Assembly: GCA_017624155.1 (NCBI GenBank)
Contig: JAGANS010000015.1
Location: forward strand, 1-51,174
DNA length: 51,174 nt
DNA from: Muribaculaceae bacterium
GTDB lineage: Bacteria; Bacteroidota; Bacteroidia; Bacteroidales; Muribaculaceae
Direction of reading: 5' to 3'
In this document: in pieces, positions 1 to 8,503 of the stretch
Layout: each line of letters opens with the position of its first letter
How positions within the stretch are numbered: the first letter of the stretch is position 1
Notes under the pieces: model-generated
What the model was told of the DNA's origin: nothing
Seen by the model: only the letters and a program-made list of their open reading frames with translations
The model's database searches: none
Translations under genes and position numbers: made by a program

Positions 1-103
<103 letters not shown>

Positions 104-109
104 CTATCC

Positions 110-149
110 GAAGCCCGGACATCAACCGATGCCCGGGCTTCAATTTTTT
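110..149 (+). terminator. rRNA operon terminator
   Basis: A 9-bp perfect stem (110-118 with 133-141) has an inner four-pair extension (120-123 with 128-131) and is followed by AATTTTTT. It lies just after the 5S gene and before bcp. Confidence 0.85.
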
Positions 150-172
150 AATAGTTTTATAACTCCACGATC

Positions 173-628
173 ATGAATATTGGTGATATGATTCCCGAGG
201 TGCTGGGCTATGATGCCGAGGGCCGCCAGGTGAAGGCTTCCGATTTTGCCGGTAAGCCTCTTATCGTTTATTTCTACCCAAAGGACAATACGTCAGGATG
301 TACAGCCGAGGCATGCTCGCTGCGCGACGGCTATGAGGCTCTCTGCGCCCGCGGCTTTGTCGTTATTGGCATCAGCAAGGACTCGCCCAAGAGCCATCTA
401 AAATTTGCAGAGAAGTATACCCTGCCGTTCATATTGCTGAGCGACGAGTCGACAGAGGTCAATCAGGCCTTCGGAGTATGGCAGAAGAAAAAGATGGCCG
501 GTCGCGAATACATGGGCACGGTGCGTACAACCTTCATCACCGATGCCACTCACCACATCACGCACATCATCACCAAGGTAGATACAAAAAACGCCGCTGC
601 ACAGATCGAATCCCTTCTTGACTCTTGA
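173..628 (+). CDS. bcp: Thioredoxin-dependent thiol peroxidase (Bcp/PrxQ peroxiredoxin)
   Basis: A 151-residue peroxiredoxin of the AhpC/TSA family, the usual size for Bcp. It reduces hydrogen and organic peroxides in the cytoplasm using thioredoxin. The motif FYPKDNTSGCTAEACSLRD carries the peroxidatic Cys43 and a second Cys48 five residues later, the spacing typical of the atypical two-cysteine PrxQ group. The start ATG follows an A/T-rich stretch just after the rRNA terminator, and no clear promoter of its own was seen. The downstream methyltransferase has a separate promoter-like box, so bcp may be monocistronic. Confidence 0.93.
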   Translation: MNIGDMIPEVLGYDAEGRQVKASDFAGKPLIVYFYPKDNTSGCTAEACSLRDGYEALCARGFVVIGISKDSPKSHLKFAEKYTLPFILLSDESTEVNQAFGVWQKKKMAGREYMGTVRTTFITDATHHITHIITKVDTKNAAAQIESLLDS

Positions 629-670
629 TTTTTTTACAGCGTAAGCAGCCTGTTTTTCGTCATATTTTGC

Positions 671-678
671 TAACTTTG
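671..678 (+). promoter_or_regulatory. Promoter -7 box for the THUMP methyltransferase gene
   Basis: TAACTTTG matches the Bacteroidota primary sigma factor -7 consensus TAnnTTTG and lies about 24 bases before the start codon. A T-rich run (652-657) upstream is only a weak -33 candidate. Confidence 0.6.
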
Positions 679-701
679 CACCCACATAGCGAATATTAAA
701 A

Positions 702-2123
702 ATGATGGAGAATAAATTTGAATTAGTGGCCAAGACATTTCAGGGGCTTGAAGAAGTGCTGGCCGAGGAATTGCGCTCGCTCGGAGCAGAAAATGTGATG
801 CCCGGAAGGCGAATGGTATCGTTTGAAGGCGACCTTGAGATGCTTTACAGGGCCAATCTGTCGTGCCGTACGGCGTTGCGTATCCTTAAGCCTTTTTTCA
901 AATTCCGCGCAGGCGACCCCGACTCACTATACGAACATACCAAGGAGTATGACTGGTCGATATTGCTGTCGCCCGACAAGACGTTCTCCATTGAAACTGT
1001 GTCGAACTCCGAAGAGTTCCGGCATTCGCGCTTTGTCACCTACCGTGTGAAGGATGCCATTGTCGATTGGTTCAAGGACCGGTATGGCGAGGATAAGCGC
1101 CCCGGAGTCCGCCTCCAGGATGCGGACGTAATGATCAATGTTCATATCAATGGCCGTGATGTGACACTGTCGCTTGATTCGTCGGGCGAATCGCTCCATA
1201 AGCGCGGCTATCGTGTGGCCCAGACCGAGGCTCCGATCAACGAAGTACTGGCAGCCGGCATCATCCTGCGCACGGGCTGGCGGGGCGAGACTCCGTTTGT
1301 CGACCCGATGTGCGGCTCGGGCACATTCCTCATCGAAGCGGCCCTTATCGCCGCCAATATCAATCCCGGTATCTACCGTCAGGGGTTTGCCTTTGAGCGC
1401 TGGGCAGATTTTGATGCCGACCTCTTCGACCGGCTTTACAACGATGATTCCAATGAGCGGCCGGTGACCTGCAAGATTTATGGCGCCGACATATCCCCCG
1501 AGGCAATCCGCATCGCCGGAGAGAATATCAAGAGTGCCGGTGTAGGCAAGTATATAGAGCTTGAGCGTCGCGCGCTGTCCACTTGGGAAGAGGCGCCGAA
1601 ACCTGCCGGTGTCCTTGTTACCAATCCTCCCTACGGTGAACGTATCTCCGCACCTGATATGGAGGGGCTGTATCAGACGATCGGCACCAAACTGAAGCGG
1701 GTGTTCACCGGTTACCATGCCTGGATATTGGGTTATCGCGATGATTATTTTGCAAAAATCGGCCTGGCCGCATCCGAGAAGCTGCCTATACTCAATGGCT
1801 CGCTCGAATGTTCGCTGCATGAGTACATCATATTTGAGGGCGACCGCAAGAGCTTTGTACGCGATGGTGGTAAGATAGGTAAAGGCCCTGCCGAGCGTTC
1901 GCGCGACCGTCGTCCGCGTGGTGAGCATGCAGGCGACCGCCGTCAGACACGTAAGTCCGATCGGCCTGCGCGTGCCGAACGTGCTCCGCAGCCCGAACCC
2001 GAGAATCCGCTGGCAAAGCGCCGCAATCCCGGTGCGCTGCTGTCGATCAAGGGGCGTATGCCATCACTGCCGCCGCAGGAAGGCCCCATCATGCGCAGCC
2101 GCGGCTGGAAGAAGAAAAGTTAA
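702..2123 (+). CDS. rlmL: THUMP-domain class I SAM-dependent RNA methyltransferase, RlmL-like
   Basis: A 473-residue protein with an N-terminal THUMP RNA-binding region (about residues 1-160) and a Rossmann methyltransferase domain. Motif I appears as DPMCGSGTFLIEAA near residue 200 and motif IV as TNPPYGER near residue 307, the NPPY signature of N2-guanine or N6-adenine methylation. By family it probably makes m2G in 23S rRNA, like the N-terminal half of E. coli RlmL; the second (RlmK) half is absent. The last 80 residues form a basic Arg/Lys/Pro-rich tail, probably disordered and RNA-binding. Two ATG codons are in tandem, so the start could be 702 or 705. Confidence 0.87.
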   Translation: MMENKFELVAKTFQGLEEVLAEELRSLGAENVMPGRRMVSFEGDLEMLYRANLSCRTALRILKPFFKFRAGDPDSLYEHTKEYDWSILLSPDKTFSIETVSNSEEFRHSRFVTYRVKDAIVDWFKDRYGEDKRPGVRLQDADVMINVHINGRDVTLSLDSSGESLHKRGYRVAQTEAPINEVLAAGIILRTGWRGETPFVDPMCGSGTFLIEAALIAANINPGIYRQGFAFERWADFDADLFDRLYNDDSNERPVTCKIYGADISPEAIRIAGENIKSAGVGKYIELERRALSTWEEAPKPAGVLVTNPPYGERISAPDMEGLYQTIGTKLKRVFTGYHAWILGYRDDYFAKIGLAASEKLPILNGSLECSLHEYIIFEGDRKSFVRDGGKIGKGPAERSRDRRPRGEHAGDRRQTRKSDRPARAERAPQPEPENPLAKRRNPGALLSIKGRMPSLPPQEGPIMRSRGWKKKS

Positions 2124-2148
2124 AAACCATCATACCCCTCTGTAAGCT

Positions 2149-3420
2149 ATGAATATCCTTCTGCTCGGCTCGGGCGGCCGCGAATCAGCCCTCGCACGCA
2201 AGTTGTCACAAAGCCCCCGCTGCACGCAGCTGTGGATCGCTCCCGGCAATGGCGGCACCGAAGCCTACGGTACGAATGTGGCCATGAGTCCTCTCGACTT
2301 CGAGGCAATCGCTCAGTTTGTCGACGGCAATGCCGTGGACATGGTCGTTGTAGGCAACGAGGACCCGCTGGTAGCCGGAATATATGATTACTTTGAAAAC
2401 AAGCCCGTGCTGGTGGTAGGGCCGTCGAAAGCCGCCGCAGCGCTCGAGGGCTCGAAAGACTTCGCCAAGGGCTTCATGAACCGCCACGGCATCCCCACAG
2501 CCGCATATGAGACATTCACCAAGGACACGCTCGAGGCCGGCTGTGCGTTCCTCGAATCGCTCAAGCCGCCGTATGTACTCAAGGCCGACGGACTGGCTGC
2601 CGGCAAGGGCGTGCTGATTGTGCCCGGGCTTGACGAGGCCAAGGCCGAGTTGGCCGAAATGCTCGGCGGCAGCTTTGGCGCGGCATCGAGCAAGGTTGTG
2701 ATTGAGGAATTCCTCGATGGCATCGAATGCTCGGTATTCGTGCTTACCGACGGCAACGGCGGCTACCGTGTGCTGCCTGTGGCCAAAGATTATAAGCGCA
2801 TCGGCGAGGGTGATACCGGCCCCAATACAGGCGGTATGGGTGCCGTAAGTCCTGTGCCTTTCGCTGACGAGGCTTTCATGCAGAAGGTTGAGGAGCGCAT
2901 AATCCTGCCTACATTGCGTGGTCTGGCAGAAGAAAATCTCACTTATCGTGGCTTCATTTTCCTGGGTCTCATCAACTGTGGAGGCGAGCCCAAGGTGATA
3001 GAATACAACGTGCGCATGGGAGATCCGGAAACGGAAGTCGTGATGCCGCGTCTGAAATCCGACCTTGTAGACTTGCTCGAGGGCTGTGCCAAGGGTGATC
3101 TCGGCGATATCCCGGCCGAGCACGATCCCCGCACGGCTGTGACCGTAATCGCCGTGAGCGGCGGCTACCCCGGATCGTATCCCAAGGGCAAGGAAATCGC
3201 GGGCGAACTCAATCCGGCATCGTCGATCGTATTCCACGCAGGCACAAAGCGTGATGCCGACGGTCGCCTGCTTACATCCGGTGGCCGTGTGCTTGCCGTG
3301 ACTTCGTATGGCGACAGCATCGCCGATGCTCTGGCCCACAGCTATGAAGCACTGGGGCACATATCCTTCGAGGGTATGAACTATCGCCGCGACATAGGCC
3401 GCGACCTCATGAAGCTCTGA
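2149..3420 (+). CDS. purD: Phosphoribosylamine-glycine ligase (GAR synthetase)
   Basis: A 423-residue ATP-grasp enzyme catalysing the second step of de novo purine synthesis (phosphoribosylamine + glycine + ATP to GAR). The start MNILLLGSGGRESALARKL is the N-terminal dinucleotide-like fold. The ATP-grasp part shows KADGLAAGKGV, the family signature GPNTGGMGAVSP, and YNVRMGDPETE near the metal-binding region. Length is normal. It starts 25 bases after the methyltransferase gene and is followed after 10 bases by a membrane protein gene, so the four + genes from 702 to 5430 may be one transcription unit. Confidence 0.97.
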   Translation: MNILLLGSGGRESALARKLSQSPRCTQLWIAPGNGGTEAYGTNVAMSPLDFEAIAQFVDGNAVDMVVVGNEDPLVAGIYDYFENKPVLVVGPSKAAAALEGSKDFAKGFMNRHGIPTAAYETFTKDTLEAGCAFLESLKPPYVLKADGLAAGKGVLIVPGLDEAKAELAEMLGGSFGAASSKVVIEEFLDGIECSVFVLTDGNGGYRVLPVAKDYKRIGEGDTGPNTGGMGAVSPVPFADEAFMQKVEERIILPTLRGLAEENLTYRGFIFLGLINCGGEPKVIEYNVRMGDPETEVVMPRLKSDLVDLLEGCAKGDLGDIPAEHDPRTAVTVIAVSGGYPGSYPKGKEIAGELNPASSIVFHAGTKRDADGRLLTSGGRVLAVTSYGDSIADALAHSYEALGHISFEGMNYRRDIGRDLMKL

Positions 3421-3430
3421 TTCGATACCG

Positions 3431-4411
3431 ATGAGGTCGGCCCTGCTGAGTCAGAAATTCCACACATCGGCGGCCGCGGCTATAATGATAGCCGTGGCTG
3501 CATTATATGTACTCGCTACCGGAGGCCTGAGCAGTCCGCTGCCACAGCAGCCGGGGCAGGGTCTGTGTCTGCCGCCGGTGTCGACGTGGAATCTCGGCTA
3601 TTGGGGCGGCCTTGTGGCCAATGTGGGCCTTAACGCGGCCATAATGGCCATGATGATAGTGATCAACAAGACCTACAACGTGCTCCGCGCGGTGACCCGT
3701 ATGCAGGTGGGCCTGTTTGCCATCATGCAGGCGGCTGTACCGTCGGTCGTGGTCACACTAAATTCGGGCACGCTTGTGGCTCTGACGATATTGTGCTGCA
3801 TCTACCTGATGTTCAGCTGCTATGATTCTCCGGGATATGTCAAGCGGGTGTTCCTGACATTCATGCTGCTGTCGCTGGGAGCCACGGTGCAGTATTGCTT
3901 TGTACTCTTTATCCCTGTTTTTTGGGTGATATGCGCCCAGATGCGCATACTGAGGCCGCGCACGTTTGTGGCATCGCTGCTTGGAATAATCACGGTGTGG
4001 TGGCTGCTTTTCGGATTCGGAATCATCACGCCGGCCGACGTACATGTGCCGGTTGTGACACGTATCACCGAGCCGCTCGACCTCAGTTCGGCGATCTATC
4101 TGCTTATCGTCACGGGCTTCACGGCGTTTGTGCTGGTGGCCTCGGTCGGGCTCAATGTACTCAAGACGATAGCCTACAATGCGCGCGCACGCAGCTATAA
4201 CGGCGCGCTTACGCTTATCGCGCTCGTGACGATACTGGCCATGCTGTTCGACTACAACAATCTCGTGGCATATCTGCCGCTGCTCAATGTGTGTGCGGCC
4301 TATCAGCTGACCCATTATTTTGTACGTCACCGTTTCGACCGCCAGTATGCCGCCGTGCTGAGCGTTTGTGCGGTGTATATAATGTTGTATTTATGGAGGG
4401 TGGCATTATGA
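3431..4411 (+). CDS. Polytopic membrane protein of unknown function
   Basis: A 326-residue hydrophobic protein. About eight or nine membrane segments can be seen, for example near residues 16-33, 60-78, 95-130, 137-165, 178-200, 222-240, 257-275 and 305-322. I do not recognise a functional family. It follows purD by 10 bases, and its TGA stop overlaps the pdxB start (ATGA), so translation of the two is probably coupled. The overlap says they are co-expressed but gives no function. Confidence 0.8.
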   Translation: MRSALLSQKFHTSAAAAIMIAVAALYVLATGGLSSPLPQQPGQGLCLPPVSTWNLGYWGGLVANVGLNAAIMAMMIVINKTYNVLRAVTRMQVGLFAIMQAAVPSVVVTLNSGTLVALTILCCIYLMFSCYDSPGYVKRVFLTFMLLSLGATVQYCFVLFIPVFWVICAQMRILRPRTFVASLLGIITVWWLLFGFGIITPADVHVPVVTRITEPLDLSSAIYLLIVTGFTAFVLVASVGLNVLKTIAYNARARSYNGALTLIALVTILAMLFDYNNLVAYLPLLNVCAAYQLTHYFVRHRFDRQYAAVLSVCAVYIMLYLWRVAL

Positions 4412-5430
4412 CCAAACTTAAAATTGTGGTGGAACGGAATGTTCCCTTTCTTGAAGTTCTCGACAGCGTCGCCGATGTGGTAAGGCTGCCTTATGGCGAG
4501 ATCACAGCCGATACGGTGCGCGATGCCGATGCCCTGGTCGTGCGCACACGCAACCGCTGCGACGCCTCGCTGCTCGCCGATTCGCGTGTAAAGTTCATAG
4601 CGACCGCGACAATCGGCACCGATCATATCGACCTGCCGTGGTGCGCCGCTCACGGCATCGAGGCGGTGAATGCTCCCGGCTGCAACGCGCCGGCTGTGGC
4701 TCAATATGTGTTCTCGTCGCTGATGCGTGTCATCAACCGCCCGATTTCATCATATACTATCGGCATAGTAGGGGTGGGGCATGTCGGCTCGATTGTGGAG
4801 CGCTGGGCCCGGGGACTGGGTATGCGCGTGATGCTGTGCGATCCTCCGCGTCAACGTGCCGAGGGCGGCGATGGGTGGTCATCGCTCGACGAAATAGCCG
4901 CCCGAGCAGATATTATCACCTTTCATACGCCGCTCACACGCAGTGGCGACGATGCCACGTATCATATTGCCGACGAGAGCTTTTTCAACAGTCTGCGTCG
5001 CGCGCCGATCATAATCAACAGCGCGCGTGGTCCGATTGTCGACAATGCCGTGTGGGTTGAGGCTCTCGAGGCCGGCCAGTGCGGAGCGGCAATCGTTGAC
5101 TGCTGGGAGAACGAGCCGCAGATCGACCGACGCCTGCTCAGCCTCGCTACGATCGCCACGCCGCATATTGCAGGCTATTCGCTCGAAGGCAAGCAGCGGG
5201 CGTCGCAGATGGCGCTTGATGCCCTTTGCAGCCACTTCGGCTTGCCGGCGCTGCATATAGCGGGCGCCGTGCCGCCGCCACCGGCCCGTTCAATAACAGC
5301 CGCCACTGCCCTCAATGGTTATAATCCGCTCGACGACACCGCGGCGCTGAAGACCGATCCGACCGCCTTCGAGAGCCTCCGCAACAACTACCGCTTGCGT
5401 CCCGAGTTCCCCGAGGCGGTGGAGGGGTGA
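4408..5430 (+). CDS. pdxB: 4-phosphoerythronate dehydrogenase (pyridoxal phosphate synthesis)
   Basis: A 340-residue D-2-hydroxyacid dehydrogenase that oxidises 4-phospho-D-erythronate in DXP-dependent vitamin B6 synthesis. Visible are ATATIGTDHIDLPWC with the following NAPGCNAPAVAQYV (substrate domain), the NAD-binding GIVGVGHVGSIVERWARGLG, HTPLT, NSARGPIVD, and the C-terminal catalytic region around TPHIAGYSLEGK. The ATG at 4408 is chosen over an upstream in-frame ATG at 4291 because it overlaps the preceding stop as ATGA, has a purine-rich GGAGGG at 4395-4400, and gives the family N-terminus MTKLKIVVE. Confidence 0.93.
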   Translation: MTKLKIVVERNVPFLEVLDSVADVVRLPYGEITADTVRDADALVVRTRNRCDASLLADSRVKFIATATIGTDHIDLPWCAAHGIEAVNAPGCNAPAVAQYVFSSLMRVINRPISSYTIGIVGVGHVGSIVERWARGLGMRVMLCDPPRQRAEGGDGWSSLDEIAARADIITFHTPLTRSGDDATYHIADESFFNSLRRAPIIINSARGPIVDNAVWVEALEAGQCGAAIVDCWENEPQIDRRLLSLATIATPHIAGYSLEGKQRASQMALDALCSHFGLPALHIAGAVPPPPARSITAATALNGYNPLDDTAALKTDPTAFESLRNNYRLRPEFPEAVEG

Positions 5431-5489
5431 TCATAAAACGGCTTAATGGGAATCCGTGAAGTCCCGGTTGCTCCACATCTTCACAGTTC

Positions 5490-6902
5490 CTATCTAACAA
5501 TAATCTTGCAGGTTTCTGACGTGTGGCCTTTATCCGTGAGGGTGATGAAATAAATACCGGACGGGAGATTCTCCGTGGGCACAGGGACTTGTGTCTCATC
5601 GGCTTCAATTTTAAGGTTCATAATGGTCGAACCATTAAGTGCATTGACCCGTATAGTACGCACACTTGTAGAAGCCGGCACATCCACAATTACCGGAGTA
5701 CCCTTTGATGCAGGATTTGGCCGTGCGGTAATATGATTTTCTTCCTTGACGACTTTTGCGATACCACCAGTGGACTTGTCTATGCGATAGAATCTCACGG
5801 TTTGCACATAGTGACCTTGTTCGTCATGCCAATTATAGTTGACCTGTGCAAGAATGCTGTTGTCGGATTTGAAGAGTTCGACGCTTGGTTTCCCCTCGGC
5901 GTTGTCCGGCATCGGGAAGGTGTAAAGCACCTGATTATTCTCATTGACAACCTCCAGACCAAAGTAATGGACTCCGAATACCGTACGTTTATAATCCGTT
6001 TCTCCGTCTCCGTCGCGGTCAGTATCAGTAATGCCGAAAAGATATTTCTCAGGAGACTGTGAGTCGTCTGATACACTTCTGAAATTACTCTCTCCGCCTT
6101 CGGCTATTTCCGCTTTAAAACGGACGTATTCGAAAGCCTCGTCATTGTTGAAGAAAGTCTGAGAGAACGGAAGATATACACCGCCGTTCCAGTCGTTTAA
6201 TTTTGCGACATCGTTGCAGCGAGGGGTACAGAAGTTGCTGATTGGAACGTCCTCCCAGGCGCGAGTGCTCCATTCCCCGTTGTACTTTTGTGTTTGGATA
6301 GTGTAACGGTAGGAGAAGCCCCACATACCCGACGGCTCAAGATAAGCATCAATGGATTTAAGGTATTCCTCAAATTCATACAATCCATTGCCTTTTTGAA
6401 TGGGAATGCTGATAAAGATAGATTTATCTTCTACTCTGCTGCCATTTTGCAGAATGGAAAGAGTCACGGATGGGTCAGAGTATCGCAATATCTCGTAAAT
6501 GTAATCGATATAGGCATTCTTGCGGGCTTCCATATTCGAAGTGGAAGGTATGCCATCAGCTTCAGATATTATAAAGCGGGCTTCCTTTATCACGCGAGAC
6601 TTTTCTTGTGTTCCGGTTGAGGCTCTTTCCTCAAATCTGCAATATGGGCGCAGGATGGGGAAACAGATTGATTTGAGTGGTTTCAGTTCAAAATCAAAGA
6701 TTTCAGCCATATAATTTGTGCCGCCATCCCTATATCCGTATTCATCATCGGAGAAATAGATGGCGGCTTCGCCGTTCTTCATGTACTGACCCGGTATGAA
6801 ACGTGTGTCAGCATCGTTCATCTCTTTGACCAGTGTCTGAGCAGAGGCCGCAGAGGTACAGGCAAAAGCAGTTGCGATTGTGATGATGTGAATTATTTTC
6901 AT
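5490..6902 (-). CDS. Secreted protein with type IX secretion sorting domain
   Basis: A 470-residue protein with a signal peptide (MKIIHIITIATAFACTSAASAQ) and a C-terminal type A T9SS sorting domain of about 80 residues, recognisable from ARPNPAS, the central beta-strand repeats and the ending GIYFITL...CKIIVR. The middle (about residues 25-385) has no family I recognise; it is rich in acidic and aromatic residues. It should cross the outer membrane through the T9SS and be processed by the PorU sortase encoded at 46205-49627. ATG 6902 is preferred to 6923 because it puts the signal peptide at the N-terminus. Confidence 0.85.
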   Translation of the reverse strand: MKIIHIITIATAFACTSAASAQTLVKEMNDADTRFIPGQYMKNGEAAIYFSDDEYGYRDGGTNYMAEIFDFELKPLKSICFPILRPYCRFEERASTGTQEKSRVIKEARFIISEADGIPSTSNMEARKNAYIDYIYEILRYSDPSVTLSILQNGSRVEDKSIFISIPIQKGNGLYEFEEYLKSIDAYLEPSGMWGFSYRYTIQTQKYNGEWSTRAWEDVPISNFCTPRCNDVAKLNDWNGGVYLPFSQTFFNNDEAFEYVRFKAEIAEGGESNFRSVSDDSQSPEKYLFGITDTDRDGDGETDYKRTVFGVHYFGLEVVNENNQVLYTFPMPDNAEGKPSVELFKSDNSILAQVNYNWHDEQGHYVQTVRFYRIDKSTGGIAKVVKEENHITARPNPASKGTPVIVDVPASTSVRTIRVNALNGSTIMNLKIEADETQVPVPTENLPSGIYFITLTDKGHTSETCKIIVR

Positions 6903-6947
6903 TCCTAAATTGTTTTTCGCCACTGACTCGGTGGAGAGATTAGTTAT

Positions 6948-6977
6948 AAAAAAAAACGTGAGCCAACTATGTCACGT
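6948..6977 (-). terminator. Intrinsic terminator of the structured RNA
   Basis: On the minus strand a 6-bp stem (6972-6977 with 6956-6961) is followed by a nine-T run (6948-6956). The same CGTGAC bases could instead pair with GTCACG at the other end of the RNA, so the terminator and the rod's basal stem are mutually exclusive. Confidence 0.65.
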
Positions 6978-7156
6978 CTTGATTTGAAGGTCGTAGGAAA
7001 CCATTAGCACAGATGTAACAATAGCAGCCCACGCTATATGCGTGAGAACCACTATGCTAATCCTTGTGCTATTTGTCGAATTTCCTACGTTCTCAAATCA
7101 CAAGATTACGCATAACGCTTCTTTTTCAAAATGTCGTGACGGGACTTTCCTCCGAT
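6948..7156 (-). ncRNA. Rod-shaped structured RNA of about 200 nt, 6S-like candidate
   Basis: On the minus strand a good promoter (7163-7193) precedes a sequence that folds into one long interrupted hairpin and ends in a nine-U tract. Pairings seen: GTCACG with CGTGAC at the base, ATTTGA with TCAAAT, the 9-bp CGTAGGAAA (7081-7089) with TTTCCTACG (6992-7000), TAGCACA with TGTGCTA, TAGCA with TGCTA, and the apex CACGC-tatat-GCGTG at 7030-7044. No ORF fits. Length, rod shape and internal loops resemble bacterial 6S RNA; a Bacteroidales-specific RNA such as Bacteroidales-1 is the alternative. The 5' end is estimated from the promoter. Confidence 0.6.
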
Positions 7157-7162
7157 CAACCG

Positions 7163-7193
7163 CAAAGTTACAACATTTTGCAGTTAATGTCAA
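7163..7193 (-). promoter_or_regulatory. Promoter of the structured RNA
   Basis: On the minus strand TTG (7191-7193), exactly 20 bases, then TAACTTTG (7163-7170): a full match to the Bacteroidota -33/-7 arrangement. Initiation is expected near 7156. Confidence 0.75.
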
Positions 7194-7235
7194 TAGGCTG
7201 GTGAAAATAAGTTTGGCTCGGTTTTTTAAAATAGC

Positions 7236-7265
7236 TTCTGTTTTGCATAAGGTCGTAAAACAGAA
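7236..7265 (-). terminator. Hairpin after the zeta toxin gene, possible terminator
   Basis: A perfect 9-bp inverted repeat (7236-7244 and 7257-7265) lies 35 bases downstream of the zeta toxin stop codon. Reading the minus strand, a T-rich stretch (GCTATTTT) follows it. The position fits the end of the toxin-antitoxin operon. Confidence 0.4.
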
Positions 7266-7277
7266 ACGGCCCGAATA

Positions 7278-7293
7278 AGTCGAGGTGAGAAGA
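7278..7293. repeat. Near-copy of the tRNA-Pro 3' end (candidate attachment site)
   Basis: AGTCGAGGTGAGAAGA at 7278-7293 matches AGTCGGGGTGAGAAGA at 8976-8991 in 15 of 16 bases, in direct orientation. The second copy is the 3' end of tRNA-Pro plus its flank. This is the arrangement left when an element integrates at a tRNA 3' end. Confidence 0.5.
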
Positions 7294-7299
7294 TATAAT

Positions 7300-7917
7300 T
7301 CACCCCGTTTGCTTCAGGATGCGCATTGCCCATCCTACAACTTCATCCACATACTGTTTTACCAACACCCCATTGCTTAGTCTATATTGCAGAGTAGCCA
7401 TTGCATTGTCGACGGAATTGTCGTATACATATAGTCTGTCGACTATCGGTGCTATTAAGCTACAGTTGATAATTGATTTTTGGTAACGGCTAATTATTTT
7501 TGAAATCGCAACATCGTGTCCACCTTCCATAACTCTGTTTGCGATTCTGGAGGCATTGATTGCAGGAGACGATGTGGCAATAAAAAATAGCCTTATGAAA
7601 AAACCGGCTTCTTTTGCCCGGAGTATGAAATCAATCTTATCTTTGGCAGAAAACACTGTTTCGAATACAAAAGAACGCCTTTCCCGGAGGCAATCTTCTC
7701 GGAGGTTTTCGCAATATTGTGCCGCTTTAAGAATAGATTCCGTTGAGTTCCAGTCACCGAATTTCTCCTGTGCAATAATATCGGGGTTGATATATAAAAT
7801 TCCTTCCGACCACTCATGGTGAAGGAATTGAGTGGTTATTGTAGTCTTGCCGGAACCGTTAGGACCAGCTATTATTATCAGTTCAGGAGACTTATTAGAA
7901 GATCCCATTTCGTGCAT
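7300..7917 (-). CDS. Zeta-toxin-family P-loop kinase, putative toxin
   Basis: A 205-residue protein beginning ELIIIAGPNGSGKTT, a Walker A motif, followed by YINPDIIAQEKFG and RRSFVFETVFS, the layout of chromosomal zeta-toxin-like P-loop proteins. Zeta toxins phosphorylate UDP-N-acetyl sugars or related small substrates; the substrate here cannot be read from sequence. Its start overlaps a 71-residue upstream gene by 23 bases, as toxin genes often overlap their antitoxin. ATG 7908 is an alternative start. It is the last gene of the four-gene islet operon 3' of tRNA-Pro. Confidence 0.8.
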   Translation of the reverse strand: MHEMGSSNKSPELIIIAGPNGSGKTTITTQFLHHEWSEGILYINPDIIAQEKFGDWNSTESILKAAQYCENLREDCLRERRSFVFETVFSAKDKIDFILRAKEAGFFIRLFFIATSSPAINASRIANRVMEGGHDVAISKIISRYQKSIINCSLIAPIVDRLYVYDNSVDNAMATLQYRLSNGVLVKQYVDEVVGWAMRILKQTG

Positions 7918-8110
7918 TTTCTATACGACGTGCAACTTTTGAATGTTCTATTGTATATAGTCGTTCGTATTGCTCATCATATTTTATTCGAGCTTCTGCG
8001 GCACGTTTTCTTACATCGGCCAATGCGGCTCGCATGATAGCGTCCAACTGGTCGTCGGTTGGATCTTCACCGCTCAGAAATCTATACGAATTCAGTTCTT
8101 GTTCGCTCAT
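7895..8110 (-). CDS. Small helical protein, putative antitoxin of the zeta-like toxin
   Basis: A 71-residue, highly charged, probably all-helical protein whose 3' end overlaps the zeta-like toxin start by 23 bases. I recognise no named family. The antitoxin role is inferred from size, order (antitoxin first) and overlap. It begins 24 bases after hepT, so it is probably transcribed together with the mntA-hepT pair. Confidence 0.65.
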   Translation of the reverse strand: MSEQELNSYRFLSGEDPTDDQLDAIMRAALADVRKRAAEARIKYDEQYERLYTIEHSKVARRIENARNGIF

Positions 8111-8134
8111 ATTGTCCCGTAATACGTTAATATT

Positions 8135-8503
8135 TTACTTGTCGTGTCCCGGTTTTGTTCCGATTTCGGTTAAAATTCTGACAACTTCTTCTTTTAGAAG
8201 CGGGAGATGGTTTATGACGATTGACCAAACCATATCATGACTAACGCTGTCATAACCATGTATCATATAATTACGGGTATCGACAATCTTTCGTGCTTTA
8301 GTAATTGGAATTTCGGGTGCAATTTTTAATAATTTATTTGTAGCCTCACCAATAATAGATATATTCATCTGTATCGCGCGCTGCATCATCGGAGTTTCGC
8401 AGTAGACGTCAAATCTGCGAGGAAATGTAGTGAAATATGACTCAACCTGGGTAATCGAGTCTAAAATATCATTTAGATATTTTACAACTGTTCTATCAGC
8501 CAT
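8135..8503 (-). CDS. hepT: HepT-like (DUF86) toxin of a MntA-HepT module
   Basis: A 122-residue helical HEPN-family protein. RNYMIHGY provides the R-x4-H-x-Y motif essential for HepT activity. HepT homologues act as RNases and are silenced when the partner nucleotidyltransferase MntA AMPylates the tyrosine of this motif. It overlaps the mntA stop by 8 bases (ATGGCTGA), the same overlap seen in the two other copies in this window. All key residues are present, so it is probably functional. Confidence 0.85.
   Translation of the reverse strand: MADRTVVKYLNDILDSITQVESYFTTFPRRFDVYCETPMMQRAIQMNISIIGEATNKLLKIAPEIPITKARKIVDTRNYMIHGYDSVSHDMVWSIVINHLPLLKEEVVRILTEIGTKPGHDK

Noticed and set aside
927-1928. 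A 333-codon minus-strand frame opposite the THUMP methyltransferase gene.
   Set aside because: GC-rich antisense shadow; the plus strand encodes clear SAM-binding and NPPY motifs.
7138-7156. GGAGGAAAGTCC on the minus strand resembles the conserved RNase P RNA motif.
   Set aside because: The surrounding transcript is only about 200 bases, forms a single rod and lacks the other conserved RNase P segments.
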